A stretch of 64,000 nucleotides of DNA from Aphidius gifuensis (lineage: Eukaryota > Arthropoda > Insecta > Hymenoptera > Braconidae): assembly GCF_014905175.1 (NCBI RefSeq), contig NC_057789.1:13382876-13446875 (forward strand), written 5' to 3'. Under the pieces are notes generated by a model. That model had not been told where the DNA came from. It searched no databases and saw only the letters and a program-made list of their open reading frames with translations. Shown here in pieces: positions 10,922 to 21,922 of this stretch. The position numbers were made by a program, and so were the translations under genes. Position 1 is the stretch's first letter, and each line of letters opens with the position of its first letter.

Positions 10922-11460
10922 TATGACGAGAAAATATCAATTGACTTTTTTCTTTTTTTTTTTCTTACAACTTTTTTAATTTTTTTCCCACCACCTTTTT
11001 GAATTTTTTTCTTTTTTTTTACAACTCTTTTTTTTTTTCTTTTGACAATGCCACGACCTTTTTGATTTTTTTTTCTCTTGGAACGTTGTCTTCGAGAAGT
11101 TATACGTTTCTGACTGGTTATTGTCTTTTGTCGTTTACTTTTATAGCCAACTCCACCTCCACTTAAAAATGTATCTAGTTTATCCATAGCTTTTCTTTTT
11201 AATTTATTACCAGATTGTGTCAAATGATTATCAAGAGAATCTCTTAAATTGCTCTGACGAGTGATGACATCACCCAAAACATTCATTCCAACTGATAATA
11301 ATTCTTTCCCAACTGGTTTCAATGCACTTCCAATTAGTGGTAATATTCCTCTACAGAGACCACCAAGAAACCCTCCTATCCCTTGACCACGTTGATTTAA
11401 ATGTACTTGATGGATCAGTGCCCCACCACCAACTTGATTTTCATAATATTGAATATACAT
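10921..11460 (-). CDS. Basic Polinton virion protein with glycine-rich head
   Basis: A 179-residue intact frame. The first 60 residues carry a pattern seen widely in Polintons: YYENQVGGG, then NQRGQGIGGFLGGLCRGILP and KPVGKELL, a short amphipathic hydrophobic region. The C-terminal 80 residues are almost entirely Lys/Arg with a few Gly (KGRGIVKRKKK), as expected of a DNA-binding or core protein. In position and composition it resembles adenoviral core and membrane-lytic small proteins; a role in packaging DNA or in membrane disruption on entry is inferred. It sits between the two capsid genes with 1-bp spacing on each side, pointing to co-expression of the virion module. Confidence 0.82.
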   Translation of the reverse strand: MYIQYYENQVGGGALIHQVHLNQRGQGIGGFLGGLCRGILPLIGSALKPVGKELLSVGMNVLGDVITRQSNLRDSLDNHLTQSGNKLKRKAMDKLDTFLSGGGVGYKSKRQKTITSQKRITSRRQRSKRKKNQKGRGIVKRKKKRVVKKKKKIQKGGGKKIKKVVRKKKRKKSIDIFSS

Positions 11461-11461
11461 T

Positions 11462-12235
11462 TTAATTATTTTTTTTAAAATGAAGTGTCACGAATAATGG
11501 ATCGTATGCAAATGAGATAGGGCCACCAAAACTATCTTTTATATCTATTGTAATAGTGTCAAATGAGTGACGTAATAAGGAAAAATAATATGGTTGAAAT
11601 TTTTCAATTAACGACGAGCCGTATTGATAATTACTAGAGTCAAAAGGCACAACTCGAAGTACTTGCTTATTAGATTCACCAATAATATGAGGAGAAACAA
11701 TATCACAATGTACATATAAAGCTGACGGAAGCCCACGTAATATGCTTGCTGGTGCATTTGCTTTTAAAATGTGTTGAATTTCAGTAAAAACAAGACCCTC
11801 AGCTTGGTATATAAATCCAAGAATATTTGCAATTTTTCTGGTTAATTTTATTTTATGTTTTTTGCAATCTTTTCCACTACATTTTTTTATTATAGTAACA
11901 AAACGTGTCCGAGTATTATATACTAATTCAAAATGTTGTATAAAATTTTTATCTTCATTAAATGACCATATGACACTATCTGTATTTGGATATACACCAC
12001 TTTCGATATTTACGTTAAAATTATTATTACCAAGATCAATATTAATTATTCCTTCACTTTTATTTATATGTAAAAAAGCATTTGGAAACGCTATTTCACT
12101 CAATCCAACTGACCAGCTTCCTTCAAGATTAAATGCACGATGTAATTGTGTTGTAAATGCAGCTGTTGTATTATTCGGATAATATTGATTATTTTTATTA
12201 CTAACAAGTGTAATATAAAAATCTTTATTGAACAT
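11462..12235 (-). CDS. Polinton minor capsid (penton-type) protein
   Basis: A 257-residue intact frame with the typical opening FYITLVSNKNNQYYPNNTTA, followed by F.TQLHRAFNLEGSWSVGLSEI and a later GLPSALYVHCDIV block. This is the conserved single-jelly-roll minor capsid protein of Polintons, which occupies fivefold vertices in the predicted icosahedral virion. It starts inside the 3' end of the integrase/chromodomain frame, and its stop lies one base before the next start. No lesion is visible. Confidence 0.88.
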   Translation of the reverse strand: MFNKDFYITLVSNKNNQYYPNNTTAAFTTQLHRAFNLEGSWSVGLSEIAFPNAFLHINKSEGIINIDLGNNNFNVNIESGVYPNTDSVIWSFNEDKNFIQHFELVYNTRTRFVTIIKKCSGKDCKKHKIKLTRKIANILGFIYQAEGLVFTEIQHILKANAPASILRGLPSALYVHCDIVSPHIIGESNKQVLRVVPFDSSNYQYGSSLIEKFQPYYFSLLRHSFDTITIDIKDSFGGPISFAYDPLFVTLHFKKNN

Positions 12236-13312
12236 GATCTTTTAAATTACTTGCTGGTACCCATTCATCAAAATCACTAGAATAATTTTTCCATCTAACA
12301 AGATATTCTTTTTTCTGTCCTTTTCCCCGTGTGTCAAGAATTTTTTCAACATCAAAATATTCTTCATTTATATTTTGATTTTTTCTTTTACTTATTGCTT
12401 CATAAAATAACCTGAAATATCTTCACCTTTTAAATCTTTAATTTCATAAATAGGTAAAGATTGTCGAATATAAACTTTTGATATTATAAATAATTCTTTT
12501 GACCAAGATCCAGCATAACCTTTACTGAAAGATTGCTTTTCATTACTGATTCTAACATAGTCACCAACATGGTATTTATTATTTTTTTTTGTCGCATTTG
12601 TATATTGTTTTTCTATATTTTCACGTGCCTTTTGAGCATTGTATATAGTAACAGCGGCTGGGGTCATTTTTGTTGATGAATGTATTGCATTATTATACGC
12701 TTGTACAATTTTAGGTAAGACTTCAATATAACGATGAGTTTTTTTATACGTGAAATAACGATAAATTCTTTCTTTAAGTGTGCGATTTACTCGTTCAACT
12801 ATAGCTGCTTTGATATTCGGATTACGTGCTACACGAAAATGAATTTTGACTTGGTCCAATAATTTTTGTACATTTTTATTTAAAAATTCTTTACCTTCGT
12901 CTGATTGTAAAACTACTGGTCGACGTCCACTAGTTAAAAAAATTTTTTCAAGTGCTTGACATACAGTATTTCCTGATTTATTAATAAGAGGTTCAACCCA
13001 AAGATAGTTACTAAGTACATCTATGACAACTAATAAAAATTTATTACCATCATTATAACTTTGTAATGAGGTCAAGTCAGCTAAATCCGATTCCCATAAA
13101 TCATCTACATTTTTTGTAGTGTAATGTAAACGAGAAAATTTTCTCCGGACTGGTTTATGAAGTGTATAAGTATTTTGCGAATCTAACCAATCTTTAATTT
13201 CTTTTTTTGACTTTGGGTATTTTTTAAATATATTTTGTGCACCCGAGAATGATAGGGGATTTTTGGGGTTGTAATAAATGTTTGGTAAATTTATTTTTTT
13301 ATGCTTAACCAT
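12225..13312 (-). pseudogene. Retroviral-type integrase with chromodomain, one frameshift
   Basis: From the ATG at 13312 a 306-residue frame encodes a Polinton integrase. Candidate catalytic residues are D76 or D79 (SDLADL), D138 (QSDEGKEF) and E173 (IVERVN), a D,D35E arrangement, followed by the GDYVRI SH3-like strand. The chromodomain expected at the C-terminus is present (KKEYLVRWKNYSSDFDEW) but lies in another frame at about 12225-12405, so a single indel near 12,405 separates it. The shifted frame ends in a TAA overlapping the minor capsid start, as the intact gene presumably did. The enzyme inserts Polinton DNA by strand transfer; the chromodomain would direct it to marked histones. The catalytic part itself is open. 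Confidence 0.88.
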
Positions 13313-14239
13313 TGTGATGACCTTGTTGATGGTCGCAAAATTGATGTTGCTGATTTTACAGTTTTTTGTGGAGGTTTTTTAACTTTACGTACAGTAGATA
13401 TTTCTTCATCAGAAAAAGACAATTCTCTTCTGCTCAATCTTCTTTTATTAATTGGTGGTGGTCTTAAATTTGGTGTATTTACTTCTTCTTCAGCATCATC
13501 ATTGTCGCTTTGTTCCCAGAAACTAATATTACTAACAAAATCTCTAGGCGCATGAATATCTTTTAAAAATCGTGCAAACTGATCATGGCCGATTGCTTTA
13601 ATATTTTTACGATGACGTAACGCATCATTAATTAAATCAATGATACTAGAACCATGAATAATTTTTCCGTCTATACTAACCAAGCCTTTATCATTCCATT
13701 TTAATCGATTTCCGTTATCTGCTCTGGTTATATGATTTATTAAACCTTGTGCTTTTTTTTGAAAAATTTTAGGAACTGCTTTTATAATCAAGTCTTCCGG
13801 ATATTTTGTTTCATTATCATTACTTAAATTTCTGTAGTCAATATTATTGTTATTATTATTATTGAAAAATAAAAATCGTCTCAAAAAAAATGAATTGACG
13901 CATAGAAGGACGTCGGAGTTAACTTGATGAAACTTAGAAAAGATAAGAAGCCCTGTGGTCTAGTGGTCAAGGCGTTTGCCCGGAAAGCAAGAGACCCGGG
14001 TTCGATTCCCGGCGGGGGAACTTCGTTATTTTTTCTAAGTTTCTGGTTTTTTTCATTCCACATTTATATTCATTCCACTTTTCTCCGTCATTTTTATTTG
14101 AATTTAAAATATTATGGAGTTGATTATCAAGGCGTGACGTCACATCTCCGGGTGTTTGAACAGTACCTACGTCATTATTTGTATTTAATTTATTAACCGA
14201 GTCTTCAGGAATTAAAACCATTTTTCTTACATGTTCCAT
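13291..14239 (-). pseudogene. Conserved Polinton protein split by a tRNA-like insertion
   Basis: The N-terminal part starts at the ATG at 14239 (KMVLIPEDSV ... DGEKWNEYKC) and the C-terminal part occupies 13291 to about 13884 (SNDNETKYPEDLIIKAVPK, then the conserved LKWNDKGLVSIDGKIIHGSS and IIDLINDALRHRK). Both parts are characteristic of one Polinton protein usually encoded beside integrase and ATPase; its function is not known. Between them sits about 150 bp of unrelated sequence with a tRNA-like hairpin, and the C-terminal frame has no ATG of its own at its beginning. The start shares a base with the stop of the upstream gene and the end overlaps the integrase start by 22 bases. A poly-Asn tract (AAT repeats on the minus strand) sits near the break. 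Confidence 0.72.
13929..14043 (+). repeat. tRNA-like hairpin insertion
   Basis: A 70-base tRNA-like core (13951-14020) has an A-box-like TGGTCTAGTGG and a B box GGTTCGATTCC with a perfect T stem, plus a weak anticodon arm whose loop would read GGA; the acceptor stem is mismatched at its tip. Flanking the core, 13929-13950 and 14021-14043 are near-perfect inverted repeats (GAAACTTAGAAAA and TTTTCTAAGTTTC), extending the stem by about 20 bp. It interrupts a Polinton gene. It may be a tRNA-derived SINE head or a tRNA captured in a small palindromic element; I do not call it a functional tRNA gene. Confidence 0.6.
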
Positions 14240-14586
14240 TATTTAAAATATTTTGTAATTACAGCTGTAATTATTGGAGTAAGTAATAAAGGTAACAAGG
14301 AGCCGCCGCCTGATTGATTAATTAAAATTTTTTTTTTCGTTTTTATATTTCCTGGAGAGGCCAGAGAACGTAGTATTGATTTATGTTTTTTCAATTTTTT
14401 TTTTTCCGTTTTTTTAATATTTATTGTACCTTTCAAAATATTTAATGAACATTCACCAATACAGCGAATAAGATTTTTGTCACTATGCTTTAAAATTGCT
14501 TGACGTTGTTTTGGATTGGCATATACTAATGCTTGTAGTAGAACACTATGTTTTTTATTAAACGGATTACACGTACCGACTGCCAT
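14239..14586 (-). CDS. Small basic Polinton protein with C-terminal hydrophobic segment
   Basis: A 115-residue intact frame. The middle reads YANPKQRQAILKHSDKNLIR, then CIGECSLNILKG and a lysine-rich stretch, then a GGGSLLPLLLTPIITAVITK tail. This pattern (KQRxAxLxxxxxxLIxxxxECxxNxLxG plus a QxGGGxxLPLLxP tail) recurs next to the ATPase in Polintons. It could be a core or membrane-interacting virion component, by analogy only. It lies 24 bases after the ATPase stop and shares a base with the next start. Confidence 0.75.
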   Translation of the reverse strand: MAVGTCNPFNKKHSVLLQALVYANPKQRQAILKHSDKNLIRCIGECSLNILKGTINIKKTEKKKLKKHKSILRSLASPGNIKTKKKILINQSGGGSLLPLLLTPIITAVITKYFK

Positions 14587-14610
14587 TATATTCGTACAAC
14601 TGGTATGTTA

Positions 14611-16274
14611 TTAGATGACCTTATTGTATTTATCTTTTCGTGGAATGTAAACAAAATTATGTGTATCACTTGGAAAAACACATGTACGTACACGGAGATT
14701 TTCTGGGGTACTCTGTTTCAAATCAAGTAAAATATATCCATGAGGTACAGAGGTCGCTTCAAAATAAGCCTCTTGAAGAAAACGCGGATTCTCAGGGTAT
14801 ATTTGTCGTGCTAAAAAAAATACTTGCGAACGATCTCGAGGATTTTTAAATAAAACAATATAATGTGTATTTAAACTTATATCACGAAAGCCACGATGGA
14901 AAAGATTTTGCGATAATAATATAACTGATAATCCAAGATGATGACTTCCCTTTGTAAAAAGATCCATAATAACACTGGAAGAGCCGGACTCTCTCATGAG
15001 ATCATCGATAATAACTAATTTTTTTTTTTATCATTAAACTCTTTTAATTTTGGTAGACCCTCAACAAATTCAACTGAAGAAAATTCTTTAAAACTCTCTT
15101 GCCATTGCCCATAAAAAAAATAAATTTTATCAAATTTTACATCGTCGACATTTTCATTTAAAAATTTTTTTAACCAAGTAGTCTTACCACAGCCTGATGC
15201 TCCAGCAAGAAGCATAGTGTTACGTCTTGGTATATTTTCAATTAATAATCAATAATAAATAATAATTTAATAAATTCAATACATGTCGAGCAAGCAATAA
15301 AATTTTTCTTTTTAATAATAAATTATTTATTTTTATTTTCACACGGAATAAAAATCCATATTTTGCATTTTTTATAAAACAATTTATTTTTATAATTTTT
15401 ATATAAATTTTGGGTAAGCAGTTTTCAAAGTCACCTCTGCAACGCGAGATGCCACATCCGTTAGAGTTGCTAAATTATTATTTATTAAATGTTTAAACAA
15501 TTACAATATGCTGACTACTATGGGAACCATTGTATTTCATTGGTGCAAGAAATGGTACCACTTTTTGTCATCCCTACCTTAGTTATAATTTTATGGGAAT
15601 TTTTAGATATTAATTTTTAAGGAGCTTCACTCTCGTGATAACTTTTATTCGGCCAACATCTAACTAAATTTAAAATCATTCTAATTAAATTAAATACTTA
15701 GTAAAGTTTCATAAATATATTTTAAATTATTGATCATTTTAATTGATAAGAATTTAAACAAAATGAATTTAATCCTTTGAAGAAGTTAATAATAAACAAA
15801 TAATATTATCAGTGCATAAAAAAATTTAATTAAATAACTGTGTAAAATAATTATTCCTACAGAATATACCCTTCCTAAATCCTAACATTGACTGTGAATT
15901 TCTCCGGGCGTTGTTTTCTGTGCTACGAGTTGTGTTACCTATTGGATTATTCGAAAATTTTCAACATCATCAGGCGACCATCCGGATTGACACGCTCTCT
16001 ATAAATTATTTTTGGATAACCAACAACAACAAGGTAGAATCTACAAGTTTACACATTCCCTCCTAACCCGTTACCCTGTAGGGAATAACAAAATACGAGG
16101 ATTTTAAATAAAACGTTAAATATCAGGTTGATTGAATTAAATTATTCCTAATAAATTATATTCTTATTTTTCAAGTTAAATATTCCTTTTTTCTTTTGTT
16201 ATTTCATAGACTAATTTAGTTAAATCAACCTGGTACGTAACAATAGTAAACGGGAATTGACACACTAGAGACAT
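14611..16274 (-). pseudogene. Packaging ATPase, split by a solo LTR and a frameshift
   Basis: The gene starts at the ATG at 16274; only about ten codons precede the LTR that occupies 15218-16242. Past the LTR the frame resumes with Walker A (GASGCGKTT, about 15170-15200). It then meets an 11-base adenine run (15019-15029) that shifts the frame just before Walker B (IIDD). The rest, 14611 to about 15010, holds SVIMDLFTKGSHHLGLSVIL and the LSQNLFHRG sensor-type motif. This is the A32/FtsK-HerA-type ATPase that packages DNA into Polinton and related capsids. The homopolymer indel could be a sequencing artefact; the LTR is a real break with a target duplication (ATAG). Confidence 0.88.
15218..16242. 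mobile_element. Solo LTR inside the Polinton ATPase gene
   Basis: The block starts TGTTACGTCTTGG and ends GGTACGTAACA, with ATAG on both sides as a 4-bp target duplication. The same sequence, inverted, recurs at 62461-63457 in the second element, with shared phrases such as the CCCTGTAGGGAATAAC and GAAATGGTACCAC regions. TG...CA ends and a roughly 1-kb length without coding capacity mark a solo LTR of a Gypsy- or BEL-type retrotransposon; no internal region is in the window. Confidence 0.85.
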
Positions 16275-16511
16275 TTTAACAACTGAGAAAAAATAAATAA
16301 ATAATCGAGTTATATAGAAATCTGAAAAATAAAATGGTTGGTAAAATAATTTTTTATTACAAAACAATTTTTTTATTTTCGACAAAACAAATATTTTTTT
16401 ATTCATAGGACAAATTTTTTTTTTAATTTTAATTTTTATTTATCTTTATTAAAAAATTTTTTTATTTATTACACAGAATTTTTAATTACATCTTTTAAGA
16501 AATTTTTTTTA

Positions 16512-19500
16512 TTACACACGTTGTCTTTTATACCCCAGAGGATATGTAATATTCTCGTAGTGATTACGCTTAGGTCCTGTAACAGAAATCATTTTTTTAT
16601 CAATAGTAGAGTACACTTGTAGATCTCTTGTTCTACGGATAGAATTATATTCAATTTTAAAAGGATCTATTTCACGCTTAATTAATGATTTAACAGTATT
16701 AAAATTTATAAATTTTTGTGCTTCCAAGTCAAGTCGTACACCTTTTAATTTACAGACTTCTACTTGACCACCATCAGGTTTTTGTACAATAAAAGAATAA
16801 AATTTTGGCCCACCCGATATAAAAGATTTTATATATGAACCTACTCCATACTCTTCTAGCTCATCAGTTAAATCTCCCAATTTACTCCCTGTAATTAATT
16901 TATCATTTTCATTTTTACATATTCTTATAATAGAGTCAGTATCTAAGACGAAATTAAGACAGTTTCTTGATTTATTGGTTCCATAAATTGAATTAAATTT
17001 TTTTCGTTATCTACTATCTCATAAAATTCTTGTAAATCACTGCAAATTGTTTTACGCCATAAAGAACTTCTTTGTCCTAATTTACCATATAACGAATTGA
17101 GCATATTTTTACTCAATGTACGGAGACCTGGATTAAAATCTATTTTTTCTTTATCAAGTTTAATATTTTCAGCTTGAAAATATTCCTCGATATATTGATC
17201 TTTATCAGATTCAGTTTTGACCCAAGATGGGTACCCACTAGCTTCTTGTTTTATTTTAAGGAAAGTATTTATATATCCTGTAAATAAACCGACTTCATTA
17301 GTTTCTTTATTATTCATCGACATTTTATCGTAATGCCAAACTTCATATATTTTTTCTATGACATATCCTTTTGTTAAAGCAAGTTCTAGTTCTGATGACA
17401 CCCAAGTACTGATTAAACTTTTCTCATTATTATTATGATTACAAAAATCTGACTCCATTGTATCAACACATGTACGACAGAGTGGAAAATAAAGTTTTTT
17501 ATTTTTTGAACGTACAGGCAAAACAGGCATGTGTAAATCAGACGGTGCAAGTACACGACATTTTATTAATCCATTAATTTTTGATATATCATTATTTGGA
17601 AATTTTTTCTCGATATCGCGACCAGCATATACTTTAGGATGAGCTAATGGAAATGCAGATTGCTTAAGGACACTCGGATACAGACTTGTGAAATCTACAT
17701 ACTGTATAGTTTCTCCGGGTTGTACTGTATATGACTCGACGAAATTCTCCGTTCTACCACCAAAATAAGCATCACGTGGGTTCAATGCTGTGTAATAATT
17801 AGCATCAATAGAATCAACAAATTTTTTCACTTGAGGTACATCTTTTAACAATTTTTTAAATTCACATATCCATTTTTCAATAACATCATAACCTTGATCT
17901 TCTAAATACTTTGTAATATTTTGCGTGCGTTCATAACGTTCATTCAAAGTTGTACCATCTTTTTGTACATGATCACGATTAAACATAAAACACTCAATAC
18001 ATCCATGCCACCAACAACCATGATACTGAAAAATGTTTTTTCGTCTTTCATTTATACCATCAACTCTAATTTTTTTTGGACCTATTTTGACTTTATGAGA
18101 GTTACCAGCATGTTGAATATTACTTGCTGTTGAATATGCTAACCATTCCAGCCACTGAAGAGCTTCTTTTGACTGATTGTCGCTTAATCTATAACCAGAC
18201 CTAGGAACGATTCCGATTTTTTCTTTAGTAAGATAGTTACGTTGAAAAACACGCATACATAATGAAGCACAAGTCAAAGCTTCACGGAATAGATTAACAT
18301 CAGTAATTTTTAAAGTTATATTTATAAATTTTAAACATGCCATACGTAAAACAATTACATCTAGAGTACAATAAAGTTTCATTTCCTTTCTAAAATCAAA
18401 TAATTCTCCAGAGTCTACTCTTTCTTTATACCACTTATCAAATTTGTCAGCTTCTTTTTTATTTTTCGCACGCACACCATACATTTCTGGTGGTGGTACC
18501 TCACCGATATAATTTTGATTTATTTCATTATTAAAAAAATGTGGAAAATAGCCTTTTGAAATTTTTTCATCAAGACCAAACATACGAGGTAAAGCACTCA
18601 AAGGTGCTTGAAAAAAATTGAGTGAATCTATACATTTAATATTTTCAATCGACAAAACATTAATACTTGTACCAGTAATTATAGTACTAATTTTTCCTCC
18701 TAATTTACGATTAATTAATTCTTTTAAAAGCCACTGACCATCATAATTTTTTTGATTATGAGCTAATACAATAATTTCACTATATTTATTTTTTATTTCA
18801 AATAAAAAATGAACAAATTTTTTTACAGTGTCTTTCCCTTCAGCAATAAATTCGCGAGTAGTACATGAATCACATTTATTCTCGATCGGTATACTAGGCT
18901 CATTCAAATCACTCGTATCATTCATACATTTATCGCACACAAGGTGAACTACTACATAATTAACCTCATGAATTTTATAAATTTTATTATCATTATTAAC
19001 TGTTTTAGATTGCATTGTCTCAAAATCATAAAAAACATAACCACAAAGATCTTCTTTTTTTTTATTATTCATTTTACTTTTGAAATAACATAAATGTGAT
19101 GGCGGTTGAAGCTCTTCACATGCAGAACAATAATAATATCCACATAAATGACGCGTATTTAAGTGAACTTTTCTAAAACATTTTTTACACTTTTTTATTG
19201 CCTCACACACTGAATGCTTTGAATTATAAGATTGAGCTGTCCTATGTTTGTCTAAACACTGTTGTCTATAAAAAGCCCGATCACAATCACGACACTCGAT
19301 TAAATCTACATTTATCTCACACAAATTATTTAAACATCGGTCACAACGACCAGGACATGACAAATGCGTTTCAGGTGATGAATATCTTTTATCACAAATT
19401 AAACAATATTTTTTTGTACCATGCATAAAAGTTATTATATTATTTATTGGTTCATAATGATGACTATTTTCATAATATGCAATTGGTATATAATTTTGTT

Positions 19501-20293
19501 CTTCCCGAATAAAACCCTCAACTAAATCTGTACCATCAAATATTAATTCATGTCCATTCATATTATTAGAAACATATTTATATATTTTTAAAACGCGTTT
19601 AATCGGATATGTTGCTAAATACATCTGAAATTGTCTCACTTGCTGTAACCCACATCCCTCAGGTGGAATAACAACACCAGATTTATTTATAAATTCAAGA
19701 GTCAATGTTTTTTGTAATTCATATCGAGCGTCACGAACTGCTTTCAATCTAGCCACGTCAAGTTTATTTGTCTCTAATTCAGATAATTTTACTACGATTG
19801 ATCTTGGTAAACATAAATTATCTTTATTATTAATTATTAGTGTGCCACGTTTCGATCTTTCACTTTTAGGCATTCCACATCCACCAACAATTCGTTTTAA
19901 AATTATAACTTTTATATTAAATGCAGCCGTCGCATCTATACCGCCAGCACTTTGACATATACTACTTATTATTGTCCATAAACGATCAAAAGTAAACTCA
20001 TTAATTGGTGTTAAATTTGTAAATGAATCACTAGTCATATTTTCTGATCGGAAATTAAAAATAATTCGGTCAGTGTTATTGCTAGACAAAGACATAACAC
20101 GTTCATATACTTGTCGAAAAGCACTCTCAATAAACTCAACAAGCCCGCGATTATGAGAAACATCTTTTATTTTGAATGTATACGTCGTACTTGTGAGTGA
20201 AAATTTAGGTATTTCTTCACGCGTTTCATCGAGTAATTCTATACAATCTTCACTTCCACCGTCTTGACATTCGTCTTCACTTGAACTATCCAT
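16512..20293 (-). pseudogene. Protein-primed DNA polymerase B, frameshift before motif C
   Basis: From the ATG at 20293 (MDSSSEDE; the open frame runs slightly further up) the order is as follows: an N-terminal region, a Cys/His-rich zinc section (about residues 297-402), Exo I YDFET (about 423), Exo II HNQKNYDG (about 512), Exo III YCTLDV (about 641), an inserted endonuclease-like YHGCWWHGC block (about 758), motif A DFTSLYPSV (about 867) and motif B KNMLNSLYGK (about 1062). The frame stops at 16943-16945, and motif C (DTDS, codons 16932-16943) plus the LGDLTDELE...GGPKFYSF thumb continue in another frame to 16512. This is the Polinton replicative polymerase, which starts synthesis from a protein primer at the terminal repeats. 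One indel near 16,950 removes the catalytic Asp pair from the product. Confidence 0.93.
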
Positions 20294-20356
20294 GATTAAT
20301 ATTAAAAATTTACTAAATAAAAATGATAAATTTCCCGAATATATATGTACTCCCAC

Positions 20357-21922
20357 CTAGCTTATATTTACATTGCATGCACTTGTTATATTAAAAAAAT
20401 CTATTAAACTGACAAAAAAAAATTTAATCGAATAAAAAAAATTTAAATACCATATTTTTTCGTTCCGGCAAGCGTCACAGCCTTGTTTGTTTACGTTTAT
20501 GTCTTTCCCACAAACGTAACACTGTCCAACCTCGATGCATTGGGGTTCCTCAAAATCCGTGACGTCAGAGTCACTGCTTTCTGCTACACCGATGAATCCC
20601 TCCCGTGAAGAAACTCCCGTTCCCTCGGATGAATGACATTTCTTCGGGTTCGCTTTAACAATGAATGAATGAATGAATGAATGTTTGAGAAATAGGTCAT
20701 CAGAAAAACGGTAAAAAATAAAATGCAAAAATATTGATTTAAAGAAAAAAATTTAGATAAAAATTGAAAAAAACAAAAATGTAAATAACTTTTAAAAACA
20801 AAAAAAGAAAAAATTTTTAAAGAAAAAAAGTAAAATTAAAAAAAAAAAAATTTTTTTTTCAGAAAAAAAAAAAAGTTGAAAAATTTGAAAACAAAAAGTA
20901 AAATTAAAAAAGAAATCATTTTAAAAACAAAAAGCAAAATTAAAAAATAATAATTTTCTAAAACAAAAAAAAAATTTGAAAACAAAAAGTAAAATTAAAA
21001 AAGAAATCATTTTAAAAACAAAAAGCAAAATTAAAAAATAATAATTTTCTAAAACAAAAAAAAAAATTTGAAAAACAAAAAGCAAAATTAAAAAATTATA
21101 ATTTTCTAAAACAAAAAAAAAATTGAAAAACAAAAAGTAAAATTAAAATAGAAATCATTTTAAGAACAATAAGCAAAATTAAAAAATAATAATTTCCTAA
21201 AACACTTACATATCCAATTATCACTCGATGACGTAGAATCTGATCGTTCACATTCTTTTTCTTTTTTCCATTCCTCAAGGTTTTTGAGACGTTGGATACG
21301 CCAACGCTCCTGAACAACCATCCTTCTAATCATTTTTCTTTTTATGATCTTTGCTTTTTTTTGCCGAATACGTAATTGTCGCTCACCTGTAAAATATATA
21401 AATTCACTGTTTTATTCTATTTTCACTTTTTTTAAATCCACTCTATTATTTTATTCCACTGTATTATTTTCACTGTATTATTTTTACTTTTTTATTTCAC
21501 TGTATTAATATATTATTTAAATACTTACGTAACATTTTTTTAATAAAGCTCCGATTATTGATAGCATTGGTACATCTTTTTAAAAAACCATATAAAATTT
21601 TTTTTACTGCATTATCTTTTGAAAGTATTTCATTTATGCGATCTTCATTGAGATCGTCTTTGAATATTTTTAAATCACCCTCAAAATCTTCAACTGATTC
21701 TGCTAAATTATCAATCGAAGTTATATATTTCATGATATAATATATTTCCTTCATACTACTTTTCAATTTTAAGTGACCACGTATTTTTTGAATTATCTTT
21801 GGGCGTTTAAATGTATAGTTGCGCGTAACTTGTACGACTCCCGGTAATATGATTTTAAAAGATTTGGTTAAAAATTTTTCACATAAGTTGTTCATGTTGA
21901 AAGTGTTGAAGACGATGTGCAA
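20357..21922 (-). CDS. Spliced Polinton gene of unknown function
   Basis: Three exons fit in phase on the minus strand. Exon 1 (21529-21922, ATG at 21922 or 21895) encodes a helical, basic protein part (SMKEIYYIMKYITSIDNL...). A GTAAGT donor leads to exon 2 (21210-21386), Arg/Lys/Glu-rich and probably coiled coil (QERWRIQRLKNLEEWKKEKE). A second GTAAGT donor leads to exon 3 (20357-20652), acidic and then C-x2-C/C-x2-C (CYVCGKDINVNKQGCDACRN), a likely zinc knuckle. The exon 3 acceptor (TTAAAG) is weak and the true 3' end may be earlier. I do not recognise the protein. It sits between PolB and the divergent envelope gene. Introns are uncommon in Polinton genes, so this may be host-derived cargo. 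Confidence 0.6.
20850..21200. repeat. About 92-bp tandem repeat in an intron
   Basis: Three to four imperfect copies of an A-rich unit with the words AAAGTAAAATTAAAA, GAAATCATTTTAA and AATAATAATTTTCTAAAAC lie between exons 2 and 3 of the spliced gene. Reading frames here are artefacts of the repeat. Confidence 0.75.

Noticed and set aside
13881..14063. Protein with PPPGIEPGSLAFRANALTT on the minus strand
   Set aside because: Well-known false translation of tRNA-like sequence; the underlying DNA is the tRNA-like hairpin.
20880..21200. CRISPR-like regular repeats
   Set aside because: Units are about 92 bp, imperfect, with no unique spacers, in an intron of a eukaryotic element.
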